Below, one piece after another: positions 44,301 through 56,300 of a DNA stretch of 64,000 bases. This DNA comes from Owenia fusiformis (Eukaryota; Annelida; Polychaeta; Sabellida; Oweniidae). A model generated the notes under the pieces. That model was not told the origin of the DNA. It saw only the letters and a program-made list of their open reading frames with translations, and did no database searches. The position numbers and the translations under genes are program-made. Where the stretch lies: NCBI GenBank assembly GCA_903813345.2, contig CAIIXF020000012.1, forward strand, positions 26,860,184 to 26,924,183. The letters run 5' to 3'. Each line of letters opens with the position of its first letter. Position 1 is the first letter of the stretch.

Positions 44301-47300
44301 GAAAGTAATTCTGCATGACTAGCTATGTGAAAACGTACCGCTGGGTCGGAGGCTCTAATTTAGGTATTATTTTTTTTTGGTTTATCGGAGGAAAAAACGT
44401 GACTCCAAAGTAGTCATCTCTGAATCAATTCCTCACTTCAATGAATGCAGTTGCAATCAATTACACTAACACTTTATAAGCACGTTCGGAGATTATGAAC
44501 TCCAACAACATATTCTAAACCCGTCCTGTTCGTGATGTCATGATAGAGATTTGAAATTGTGTTCCCGATTTTGAACATTAAATTTCACTTTTATAAAAAT
44601 GTTTACAAGAACGGTTACTGGTTCGACATGTTAGTGGTATTTACTTCATTTAGAACGTGTATAAACTGTATTTTGACCCCATGAGCATCGAACAGACACT
44701 TTAAGTTAATTGAAAGACTTCGTGTTCAAGTTAGCTGAATTTCGTGTAACTTAACTCTGTTATGTTTCTAGATTTTACTTGTGGAGAACAGAAATCATAA
44801 TCACAATCGTATTTTAAGGCAAATAGGCCATGCATATGCTTTGAGTTACACGGTGAATGATCAAATTAACATATTTTGGATGTTGAATTTCATTTCAAGT
44901 TCATTCGAATTTTACGCATTATCCAATAAAATTAATGTATACTGTCTAGGCTGAGACTAACATATATATGTTATTTAATGTATTTAATATACAGGATATA
45001 TCTGAGAAGGTTATACATGTATAATATATCTACAAGAGGAACAGTGGGGACCGAGGGTTCATATATTACCTTTACCTGTCGAAAATCGGGCATTTAATAA
45101 CTGATTTATTTGTAAATTATGAGGATTAGATACGCATTGAATGTAAGTTATTGAGGTGTTAGAAAAACAAACTTACAAACAAACCACCGAGTTTAGACAT
45201 ATTATTACATGTATTGTCCTATTATCAAATCATATATTGTGTTCTATTTCTAAAACGTTAACAGTTTATGGTGTACAATAAAACTATTACTATGAACCAC
45301 TTTGATACATTTAGACATAAAATATCAAGTTACTCATCAGCCAACAAATCACAAAATATCGAAAAATGAAAAATACGAGGTACTTGTTCACTCAAATCTT
45401 GCAGTCAATTGGTAATGTATGTTATATAAATAGTATATAACATATATAATGTATATTATATAAATAGTTCGCAAAGTAAATGAGCAAAAGCGTAACATTT
45501 GTATCTAGCATGCTTCATAAAACAAGTCAGCGTGCATTTTGTTCCTGGCACTGATTGGTTAATAAGTGAATACAATTCGTTGAATGCACGATGCACTCAC
45601 AAGATTAGCAGCTGGGAAAGGCTATTCAACAAAAAGTACGCTTTCGTACTCATAAAAGGATTACCCTTTTACAACTTTGACAACTTTGAAGCATGAACTT
45701 AGAAATGTACTTACTGTTACTGTTACCCTGTGGATCCCAGGGTTTTGATATGTTCTACGAAGTCATGCAAAGAAAGACCATATAGTCCATTTGTCATTTT
45801 CTGAACGTATGAATATTTAAAAGTAGGATGTTTTTCTGTGTAAATACTATCATTAGGGATTATTGGAGTGATTTAGCTGGGTTGCCAAAAAATAACTTTG
45901 GGGAAAATTTTGGTATCTATTACCATAGTAACATACCAGGTATATGGTGGTATCCCAACGCTAAGTCAATAGTCAACGCCATGTTAAGCGATTGCACCCC
46001 TCCCTAATCAGTCTATATAATTTTTTCCCCAAACAAACTTTTTCGGCAACCCAGTTAAATCACTTCAGAAAACCCTTATTATCATAAATCGACCATAAAA
46101 CATCGTACTTTTAACAAATTCCAGGTTCACTATTGGATGTATAGGGGTGACAAATGGACTAATATACTAAAAGTATATGCCTGCTAGTCATATCTGTGAC
46201 ACTTTTGTATGATATGTATTCCACTTTGAACCACCATCTATTTCAATATTGTGAAAATATATATTTCCCAAATTATAAAATAAATGATCTTGTATTCGCG
46301 AATGCCACTAACGCCTGTCGGCTGCCGGATTAACCTACTATTTTATGGGCAATTCATTAAAATATGAATGGAATATTGGCAGGTACTTTTAATATTTAAA
46401 TGAGTTGCCCATAGAAAAGTATGTTAATCCGGTAGATGAAATCTTTCATTCCCAAATCATAGTCTTAGCTTATATTTGCGAATGCAAATAACGCCTTTCG
46501 GCTACCGGATTAACCTTCTATTTCACTGGAGACCCATGTAAATACGAATAGTACCTGCCACTATTCCATTCACATTTAAATGAGTTAGTCATAGAATACT
46601 GGGTTAATCAGGTAACCGAGATGCGTTAGTTGCATTCGCGAATATAAGGTTAGAGTCCATTTCACTGTTTTATTGCGTCAGTAGAACCCCAAAAATAAGA
46701 AATCGGGAGACCATTGTGCAATAATATATGGAAAAGTAGATTCATATTGTACATGAATGACATTTGTATATTTCAGATTTTCTCGTTTTTTTGTGCAATA
46801 AGACTGTGACCTCTTGTAATTTGAAGAATTTCAGCCATGTTAATCTTATTGAAAATAACATGGCAGAGAAGCATCCATATATAAGAGGCCACACACTTTA
46901 TAAGCCAAACTAGAAGCAATCCAAGTTATACAAATGTCATTCATGTACAATAGGAACATATTTTTCCATATATTATTGCATGATGATATTGTGATTTCTT
47001 AATTTTTAGGTTTTACTGACGCAATTCAACAGTGAAATGGACTAGCTTGTATTCACGAATGCAAGAAACGCCTGTCGGCTACCGGATTAAACTACCTTTG
47101 CAATCGTCGGTATTTTAGCGCGGAGATAAATGTTCAATATGACATAAATATTTGATATGACATCGATGAATACTTTCATCATTCTGGTGGAAATGTCTAC
47201 CAAACTCCCCTCCCTTGTTCCCCTTCCCCCAAGTAACTTGTTAAGCTAAGTTCACACCAACGGCGCTTTGATGGCGCTTTTAAGCGGCGGGCAAAGCATA

Positions 47301-50300
47301 ATCAACTGATGTGAATTTCTGAAAATTGTTAATTAAGCTTATATCGAAAAAGCTAAAAATCCTTTGTTCATGTCACTAAAGGTTCGAAAACGTTATTACA
47401 TTTTCCAGTTACTTTAGTTACCACAGTTATCCAAGGCTATTTGGGCAAATAAAATCCGTAGTTTGAGTGATCAATTCACGCTCAGCGATACTGCATGAGG
47501 GACATAAAAAGTTGTTTATTTTCCAATAAATCCTGCCATCATTTGGTACATCAAAGAACCTGATTATTGGCTAGATTAATGATGTCAAAGGTTGTAGGTA
47601 GCAATATGTCCATAAAAAAGGATTAACTTATTGCTGAAAATCGATGGTTTCATTTTGGCAATCGAGGTTTTATTACAGATTCTTATATGATAAACCAAAC
47701 AACTTTTACATTTACCAGTCGCTTATGGTAATTAGCCATACATTTCTAGGTATACGTTTTATCGCAATCGTGTCAAAATATAAATTGTATTGATAAACAG
47801 AAAAGAACACAAAAAATCATATACGGGCGCCATTTTTCTAAGGTGTTTCTAAGTGTTGTTTAATCTCTGTAGACTATCTCTCATCAACGGCTTATTCGTA
47901 GATTGGTTGAACAATGAACGTGTTATTTATAGCTATAATAACCACGTTGATCGATGCTTGGGCGAAGTTTAAGGTTTAAATCAGGAAGAGAGAGGTAGAA
48001 AGAGGCGTAATCTTGTGGCAAGTTCCTCACCTCCTACGCGCTGAATTGTGTTTCGATTCCCCGTCCATTCTCCACACCGATTTTTTATTTTTAACTCATT
48101 GATGTATCCCTTTAAAGGAGTACAGGCTACAGTGAAGCTGTAAAGGAAGGACGTTTGTTTATTTCCATATTTCTGAATGTAAGCTTATACTAGATTTTAC
48201 ATACATGTTTATTCCAAGTGTTCTACTATATATTGTATAGATTCATCAGGCAGTTTTCAGTGTATTATTAGCAGAAAATCCCCATCGACCACGTAATCAC
48301 GTGGTAGGATAGAAGTGATATAAATACACCCTCTCCAGCTCACAGCAATTGACTAGCTTATATTCACCACTAGCATAGTTCATAGCAAGTGGTGACATCT
48401 AATTAATAGATGATTAATCAATTTTATATATGACTTGTAAAATGCCAAAAATCTGAAGTCGCTCTTTTGAGAGGCCCTCTATTGGATGAATGTGTATAAA
48501 ATGTCAAAGAATATCTCGAAAATGGGACACGATTTAAGAATGAATTATTTTCGAATGTTTCTTAAAAACATATTGAAAGGATTTTTTCATGATATGCTCA
48601 TGACATATCCCTGTATGCTTTGTTTGTCTTTTTTCTCAAATTGACCCACGGAAATATGCAATACATCAAGTTAAAAAAGTGGTACGAATCATAAAAGCGA
48701 CGTTGGGTGGTTCACTAGTAATTTTTTGATGGAAAATCTAGAAATATTACCCAAATTAATTTAAGACTATTCAAAAGAAGACATTCAAATCTATATTATG
48801 TAAAAAAATCAAATTTGTCAGAAGCAGGGATAACGCTCAATTAGAGTGATGAACTTCGTTCTCCAAACCGAGAATCATCCTTTAAATGTATAATGAGAAA
48901 TTTTATTTTGTAGATTCATGGTTCAGTTGAGCTCCTGTGTTTGTTCGTGATCGCACTTGAGCTCATAATGAGGCTAAAGTGGTTAGGGGTAAAGCAGTTT
49001 GTAAAACATGTGAGGACTGTTGTCAAGGTAACCATTGTTTGTTTATTTTCTTTTTTCAATACCATGAAAATGTTTACCAAAATAAACACATATTTACATT
49101 ATAATATACGCACCAAAGTTCAAAGCAGTCTCAGATAGTACCCTCAACATGATTTTAGGAAGAAAAAAATTTAAGATGCTTTCCAGAAAAAAGATAATTT
49201 CAGAAGAATATTGTTCCATGGAAGCCCAAATAATATCCTCAATGGGTTCAATTTTGTCTCACCTGTTCAAGATTGCATCGTCTATATTTGAATCAGATGA
49301 CCTTTTTAAGTTGTGATATTAAACTTGTTAATTAATCGATGAGATCTAGTCGTATCTGTTCTGTTTCAGACAACTACCTTGACAGTGATGTTTGCGGAGG
49401 CCATAGTTGTACTTATCCGTCAACAGAGTCATTTTCGTGTCACAAGAGCATTTAGACCGATTTTCCTGATTGATTCTCATTATTGTCGAGGTGTCAGAAG
49501 GTATGTGGCATTATGGGTAAAATTGGGTGCCGTCTCAAAAAATTTGCACTAAATTCTGTATTTAATCAATAATCCTTTTCGTTAACAGCTTGACCAGTTA
49601 GACTTTTTGAAACTAGGGTTTTTCCCTTTTTGTGCAACCAATAAAAAATGGTCACCGATACTTAACTTTCTCTGATCAACTTGGCTAAATAAAAGCCCAA
49701 AGGATCAGACCTGTATCGATAGTAATATCTTAATCTTACCCACTAATTAAAAAATCTAAGTGTAATATTGCACATTGCATTAGTATTTTTATTGTGTGAA
49801 TTCCCATTCAGTTATACACATATAGGTAGTATAAAAATATGTAATATGTAAATGATGTGAAATAAATAAAGTAGAAAAAAAAAAAAAAAAAAATACACAT
49901 ATAGGTAGGTTTCTGTACAAACTAGGACACTTCCATGCATGGAGAACAATATGCCAGCACCAGTCCTATTACTTTTTGGACACCCTGTTTGCAACTTTAT
50001 CCACCTGATTTGCACTTGAATCACCTTCAGGCCCGTAGCCAGGGGGGGGGGTTCGCAGGGTTCAGGCGAACTCCCCTCTGGCCAAAAATTCTTTCAAAAT
50101 CATGCAGTTTTCACCATTTTAAGCACTTCTCAAGTGATTTTAGCCATATTTGGGCCAAAATTGTCAAAGGTGAATCCCCCCTGGAAATCTTTGAAAACTG
50201 AACCCCCCTTGTAAATCCTGGCTACGGGCCTGACCTTTAATACAATATTATATCTTTGTACCTTTCAGATTCATTCGACAGGTTCTACAGTCCATGCCTC

Positions 50301-53300
50301 CAATTCTAGACATGCTAATCTTGCTGTTGTTCTTCATGTTGATATTCTCGATATTAGGTAAGTCCCAATATTATTTAGGTCTTATTTATAGGCAAGTCTC
50401 AATATTAGGTAAGTCCCAATGTTATTTAGGTCTTATTTATAGGTAAGTCTCAATATTAGGTAAGTCCCAATGTTAATTAGGTTGTGTTTATAGGCAAGTC
50501 TCAATATTAGGTAAGTCCCAATATTATTTAGGTCTTATTTATAGGTAAGTCTCAATATTAGGTAAGTCCCAATATTATTTAGGTCTTATTTATTGGTAAG
50601 TCTCAATATAAGATGAGTCCCAATATTATTCAGGTCTTATTTATAGGTAAGTCTCAATATGAGGTAAGTCCCAATACTATTTAGGTCTTATTTATAGATA
50701 AGTCTCAATATTAGGTAAGTCATAACATAAGTTAGGTCTTATTTATAGGTAAGTCTCAATATTAGGTGAGTTCCAATATTAGTTAGGTCTTATTTATAGG
50801 CAAGTCTCAATATTAGGTAAGTTCGAATATTAGTTAATTATAGATAAGTCTCAATATTAGGTGAGTTCCAATATTAGTTAGGTCTTATTTATAGGCAAGT
50901 CTCAATATTAGGTAAGTCCCAATGTAAATTAGGTCGTATTTATAGGCAAATCTCGATATTAGGTAAGTTCCAATATTAGTTAGGTCTTATATATAGGTAA
51001 GTCTCAATAATAGGTAAGTCCCAATATTAGGTATTATTTATAGATAAGTCTCAATATTAGGTAAGTCCTAATGTTAATTAGGTCGTATTTATAAGCAAGT
51101 CTCAATATTAGGTAAGTCCCAATATTAGTTAGGTCTTATTTATTGGCAAGTCTCAATATTAGGTAAGTCCCAATGTTAATTAGGTCGTGTTTATAGGCAA
51201 GTCTCAATATTAGGTAAGTCCCAATATTAGTTAGGTCTTATTTATAGGTAAATCTCAATATTAGGTAAGTCCCAATATTAGGTATTATTTATAGATAAGT
51301 CTCAATATTAGGTAAGTCCCAATATTAGGTATTATTTAAAGATAAGTCTCAATATTAGGTAAGTCCCAATATTAGGTATTATTTAAAGATAAGTCTCAAT
51401 ATAAGGTTAGCCTCGATATAAATTAGGTCTTATTTATAGGTAAGTCTCAAGATTAGATAAGTCAAAAGGCAAGTGTCAGCATTTGTTAGGTCTCAGGAAT
51501 TGGTAAGTCTCATTAAGTAGGTTTTGACATTAGGTTATACTTTATAATAGTTAGGTCTCTCAACATAAGGCAAATACCATGAGCTATTTCATATTTATAA
51601 CAATTATAGGTAATCATATTAGTAGGCAGAATTAAAGAATTTTTCATTGTATGACTTTATTTTAATTCCAAATAAGCATTCAATCAGGCAAATATGAACA
51701 TAGGTTTGAATGATTATTCGGTTATTTATACATTTCTTATTCAAATTTTTTATTTCTTTATTTTAGGTTTTTATCTGTTTTCCCCATTTGATGATCCGGT
51801 AAGTAGTACTTTTCAAGATAATTTGATATTTTTTTATTTTATTTATTGTTACATATATTCACTAATTATAACAGTGAAACCCTATTCCAGTAATAAATTC
51901 ATATTAATTTCATATACAGGTAAACTTAAAATATAAGAGAATGGGATAATTGGTAAATTATTCATTTCAATGGGAAAAAATGAGACATGGACAGAAGCTC
52001 ATCAGCATGGGGTAACCATGACAATGACTGTGTACATGTCGCTGTCAATATGAACACCTTTCAGTCCCTCTTTTAATTTACGAACGACTTTCATGTTAGA
52101 AAAACTTGAAATATTACTTACACTTGGCAATCGGAATCCTTTTTGCTGATCCTAGTAGCATTCCGATTAGACAGGTTTTAATGTATGCATGCACATGTTC
52201 AGGGTGTCCCCAAACTTTGGATAAGCTTTAAAATGATATATGACACATACTATGGAGACATTAGTATATGTCTGCCTAAGGGGAATCTCATACTTTCGGG
52301 ACGCCCTGTAGTATATATATTTTACAAAATAAAATAATTGATGTAATTTTTTTTTCAGTATTTCAACCACATAGAGACCAGCTTTATCAGCCTCTTTGTG
52401 CTGCTGACAACATCAAAGTAAGTTCCTGTTGTCTGCTTATTTGTCCGTCAAAGTGTATTTTCCACTATGTTTTCTCAAAATTTTTGATTGAACTACTAAA
52501 ACATCTAATGTATTTATAGTTTGGAATTTTAGTTATGTGCCTGTCTTGGTCGTTTCTTGGTTATATCAATCTGTTTTCTCCATTTCATTTAAACTGAATC
52601 TGCTCATGTTATGTTAATTACTGTGAGAATTGTTTTTAATTTGAATAATCTTAAAATATTGTCTCCATAAGTCTGCTTTACCATCACTTGTCACTGTTCC
52701 TCCCTAAACTTTGAATAACCTACCCAGAATCTTGGACTATGGTCAATGAAATTATTGGATTTTCCACTCCTTCATGCCTCTTTCTGTTTTAAATGTGACC
52801 CTATGATTCTAGCTTTCCAGATGTAATGATACCCTCCTATAGTGTGTCTTAAGGTGGAGCACTATTTTCTTCATTGTCTACTTTACTATTTTGAGTCAAC
52901 TCTTTTTCCTGTTTTAACACGTGACCTTTTTGATTTTACAGCTTTCCAGATGTAATGATGCCCTCCTATAGCAGGTCTAGGTGGAGCGCAATCTTCTTCA
53001 TTGTTTACCTTGCAGTAGAACTTTACTTTTTAATGAACTTAGTAAGTACATGTACCAAGGGTAAAATGTTGTTATTTGATCACAAAAGATAAAATATCAT
53101 TGCTATGCTATCTCTCTTTAAAATTTCAATAAAATGCCTAATTTTCTTGCTTTTTTATACAATTTAGAATATAGACTCATTACATGCCTATTTATTCTAG
53201 TACTTCATTCAGGCCCGTAGCCAGGATTTGCCAAGAGGGGTTCAGTTTTCAAAAATTTCCAGGGGGGGTTCACATTTGACAATTTGGGCCCAAATATGGC

Positions 53301-56300
53301 TAAAATCACTTCAGATGTGCTCAAAATGGTGAAAACTGCATGATTTTGAATATATTTTTGGCTAAGGGGGGGGGAGCCATTCCTTGCTGCTTCCTCTCAT
53401 TTCCACTCTATTTTGCATATTAAAACATGACCTTATATTAACACTATTTTTTGTTTCAGCTTTTAGCTGTGGTTTATGACACATTTACTGAGATTACAAA
53501 AAAGAAACTTAAAAAACTTCTGCTCCACAAACGTGAGGCATGTCAAAGAGCATTTAGACTTCTCGTCACAAAACAGGTTAGCTTAATGCAGTTTTATATT
53601 CTATCATAATGGCAAATGTTTTTATTCTTCATCTTTATTCTTTCTTTTTCCTAGGCCCCGAAAATAGGTAATGCAATCTTGAGATGATAATGAATAATGA
53701 TAATTAAAGGGATAATTAATTGTTCCAATCAGAATACTATATTTTTCTTTAATTTGGCGAGCGTTATAATTTGGCGAACTTGGCAATTAAAAAATTACTC
53801 CAATTAAATAGTTGCCAAAATCTACAGGAATTTGACTTGTTTTTTGTTCAGCAAACTTCTGGTTATGAGATGGCCCAGGTCATTTAAATTGTTTAATTTA
53901 GAGCATTTTAAATTGTTTTCAACTCAAATTAGACTGGATTAAGTGAGATCGAGAGGGTATATGATAGATAGAGATATGAGATTTATCCCCTTGAAAAACT
54001 TCAAAATTAAATCAACGTCAATATGTCCGATATCCCAAAATCGCCAAATTAAAGACAAAAACAGATCAAAATCCAGCCAGCCAATCAAAACAGCAGTTGA
54101 AGCAAATACCATTTAATTCTTATTAAAATAGTTGCCATGACAGCTACTTTTGGGTACATTTATTTTGAATTTATCAGCATCAAACTGTATAAATGAACTG
54201 TAGTTATAAATGGTGACATATTTAGTTATGGTCCCCAACTTTTTCGTTCATGGTGTTTGGTGGTTGGTGCTTGGCATTCGGCATCTGTAACAAATGGCAG
54301 GTGGTGACATTTGCATGTTTATGCCTTGTATCTGTCTTTGTTTCAGAATCCTACAAGAATTTCCCTGAGACATTTTGTTGGTGTGATGAAGTACTTCAAT
54401 AGGAGACTCAGTGAGTAGTGATTTCTCATAAAAGTGATTTCTCATCAAAGTGATTTCTCATTAAAGTGATTTCTCATTAAAGTGATTACTCATCAAAGTG
54501 ATTTTTCATCAAAATGATTTTTCATTAAAGTGAATTTTCATCAAAGTGATTTCTCATTAAAGTGATTTCTCAGTCTAAAAAGATTCAATGGAATTGATGA
54601 AAAAATATATCAACATTTGAACTTGTGTGACAAATTTAACTCTTTCATTTCCAGACAAGCGAGATCTCTACCTGTGCTTCAAAGGGTTAAACATCAGTAA
54701 AACTGGAGAAATGAACTTAGATGAATTCTACCATATTTACTATGTAACTAAGCTCAAATGGGGGGTAAGTTCAAAAAGATTTTCTTTGATATTGTATAAG
54801 TTCATCAGTTTACCTAAAATACAAGTAACCATAGTAACCACATTTTTGTCCAGTAAGAGGAGAGTTTAAAAAAAGCCATTTTTCGACATCTTGCATGGAA
54901 ATTTTAAGTCGGTGATCACAAAGCTTGATAAAATAACCTTTTTCTGAAACTTTTTTTGTGCCAAATTATTTCTTTTAAACCCAATTTAAGGATGTCCCTA
55001 GTTTATTTTTATGAATGACAGGAAATATGTCTGATATTTCCTCATCTGTCTTCCATTCATCCTTGGATCCTCCCCCGTAATGCAGATTTACCCTACAGTG
55101 AATGGATCCACTATACCCCGGCTGTTGACCACCTACAGATCGTGGAACCACTCCTGCAGTGTATAAATCCTCCTGCTGTGTTTATAGATCCAATTTTACA
55201 CTGTGGATCCACTCCTGCAGTGAAAACATATATAACTGTACAGTGTATATATTTATTTGTTTGTCTTTTGTAGCCTGAACCTACTGTTGGTGAACTGTGG
55301 TCAACCAAAATTTGCAGTCCTTGTTGCAGTACTTTTATTAAAGGTAAGATCGCACTCTTGCAAGTACTTGGGAGCTATTCCACTTACAGAGTTTCATTCA
55401 ACAATAAATCAAAGGTGTTTCACTTGTATTCATTTGAGATTTTCTGTAAGTTAAAGAACATACCAGTCAGTTTTTCCTAAAGAATATTGAACACCCACAA
55501 CTTCTTTACTCTATTCATTGTTTAACCATTTTACATGTTAATACCTTGTTCGTTTGTTGTTTTGCAGCTATGAATCGCCTGGTGACTTGGAGATGGTTCA
55601 CTTGGTTCATATACTTTGTGATAGCAGTCAACTTTGTATGGATCCTTGCTGAAACTATAGATATATCAGGTATTGTAGACCCCCTCCATTTAAATACTCT
55701 AATCTGATTGGTTGATACTGATTGGTTGACGTCAGGTATACAACCTTTTGAACAGATCACACAATTCAATGAGGATTAACACTTCTTATCACATTATAAT
55801 TGAATTTAACTCGCCAGGTGTAGACCATTCAAAGTTAAATACAGGGTGATCACTAAGTTCTGGGAATTTATCTGTCATTTCATTATTTTTCAACCAATTT
55901 ACTTGAAATTTTCAGGGTAAATGGGGAATGTAATTTTGGGTTGGATAAAACAGTCTCATAGTCATCTGATGTCACAATGGATAATTATTGTTACTATAGC
56001 AACATGACAAATGGCGTAGCGGGTCAAGTAAAATAAAAATGAATTCAAATTTTGGTTGATCCAAAATTATGGTTAATAAATACCTATTTGGTGGACATAT
56101 TTCTGTGATTTTTTATATTTATCAAATACTTCCTAACTTTAGTTTCTAAAGTAACATCTTTATTGTTATATAAGAGTGTACTTTGCTCAATTTTCGTATC
56201 ATTCATCAGCATCTCAAAGTCACAATCATGGTAAAAATAGCGGGAGGTTATTTTCCATTATGACTATGCTCCTTCTCATTACTCAAGCTGCTCATACTAC

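Larger units (their letters stand above)
42527..48882. mobile_element. ~6.36-kb region bounded by ~300-bp inverted repeats, filling TPC1 intron 2
   Basis: 42527-42835 is the inverse of 48582-48882. Shared words include AAAGGATGATTCTCGGTTTG, GAGAACGAAGTTCATCACTC, TAATTGAGCG, GTGAACCACCCAACGTCGCT and ATATGTCAT-AGCATATC. The pair occupies almost the whole intron (42236-48913). The interior has no frame over about 73 codons, so it encodes no transposase. It could be a large non-autonomous element or two opposite insertions of one 300-bp repeat. The interior also holds the nested foldbacks at 46289-47100. Confidence 0.6.
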
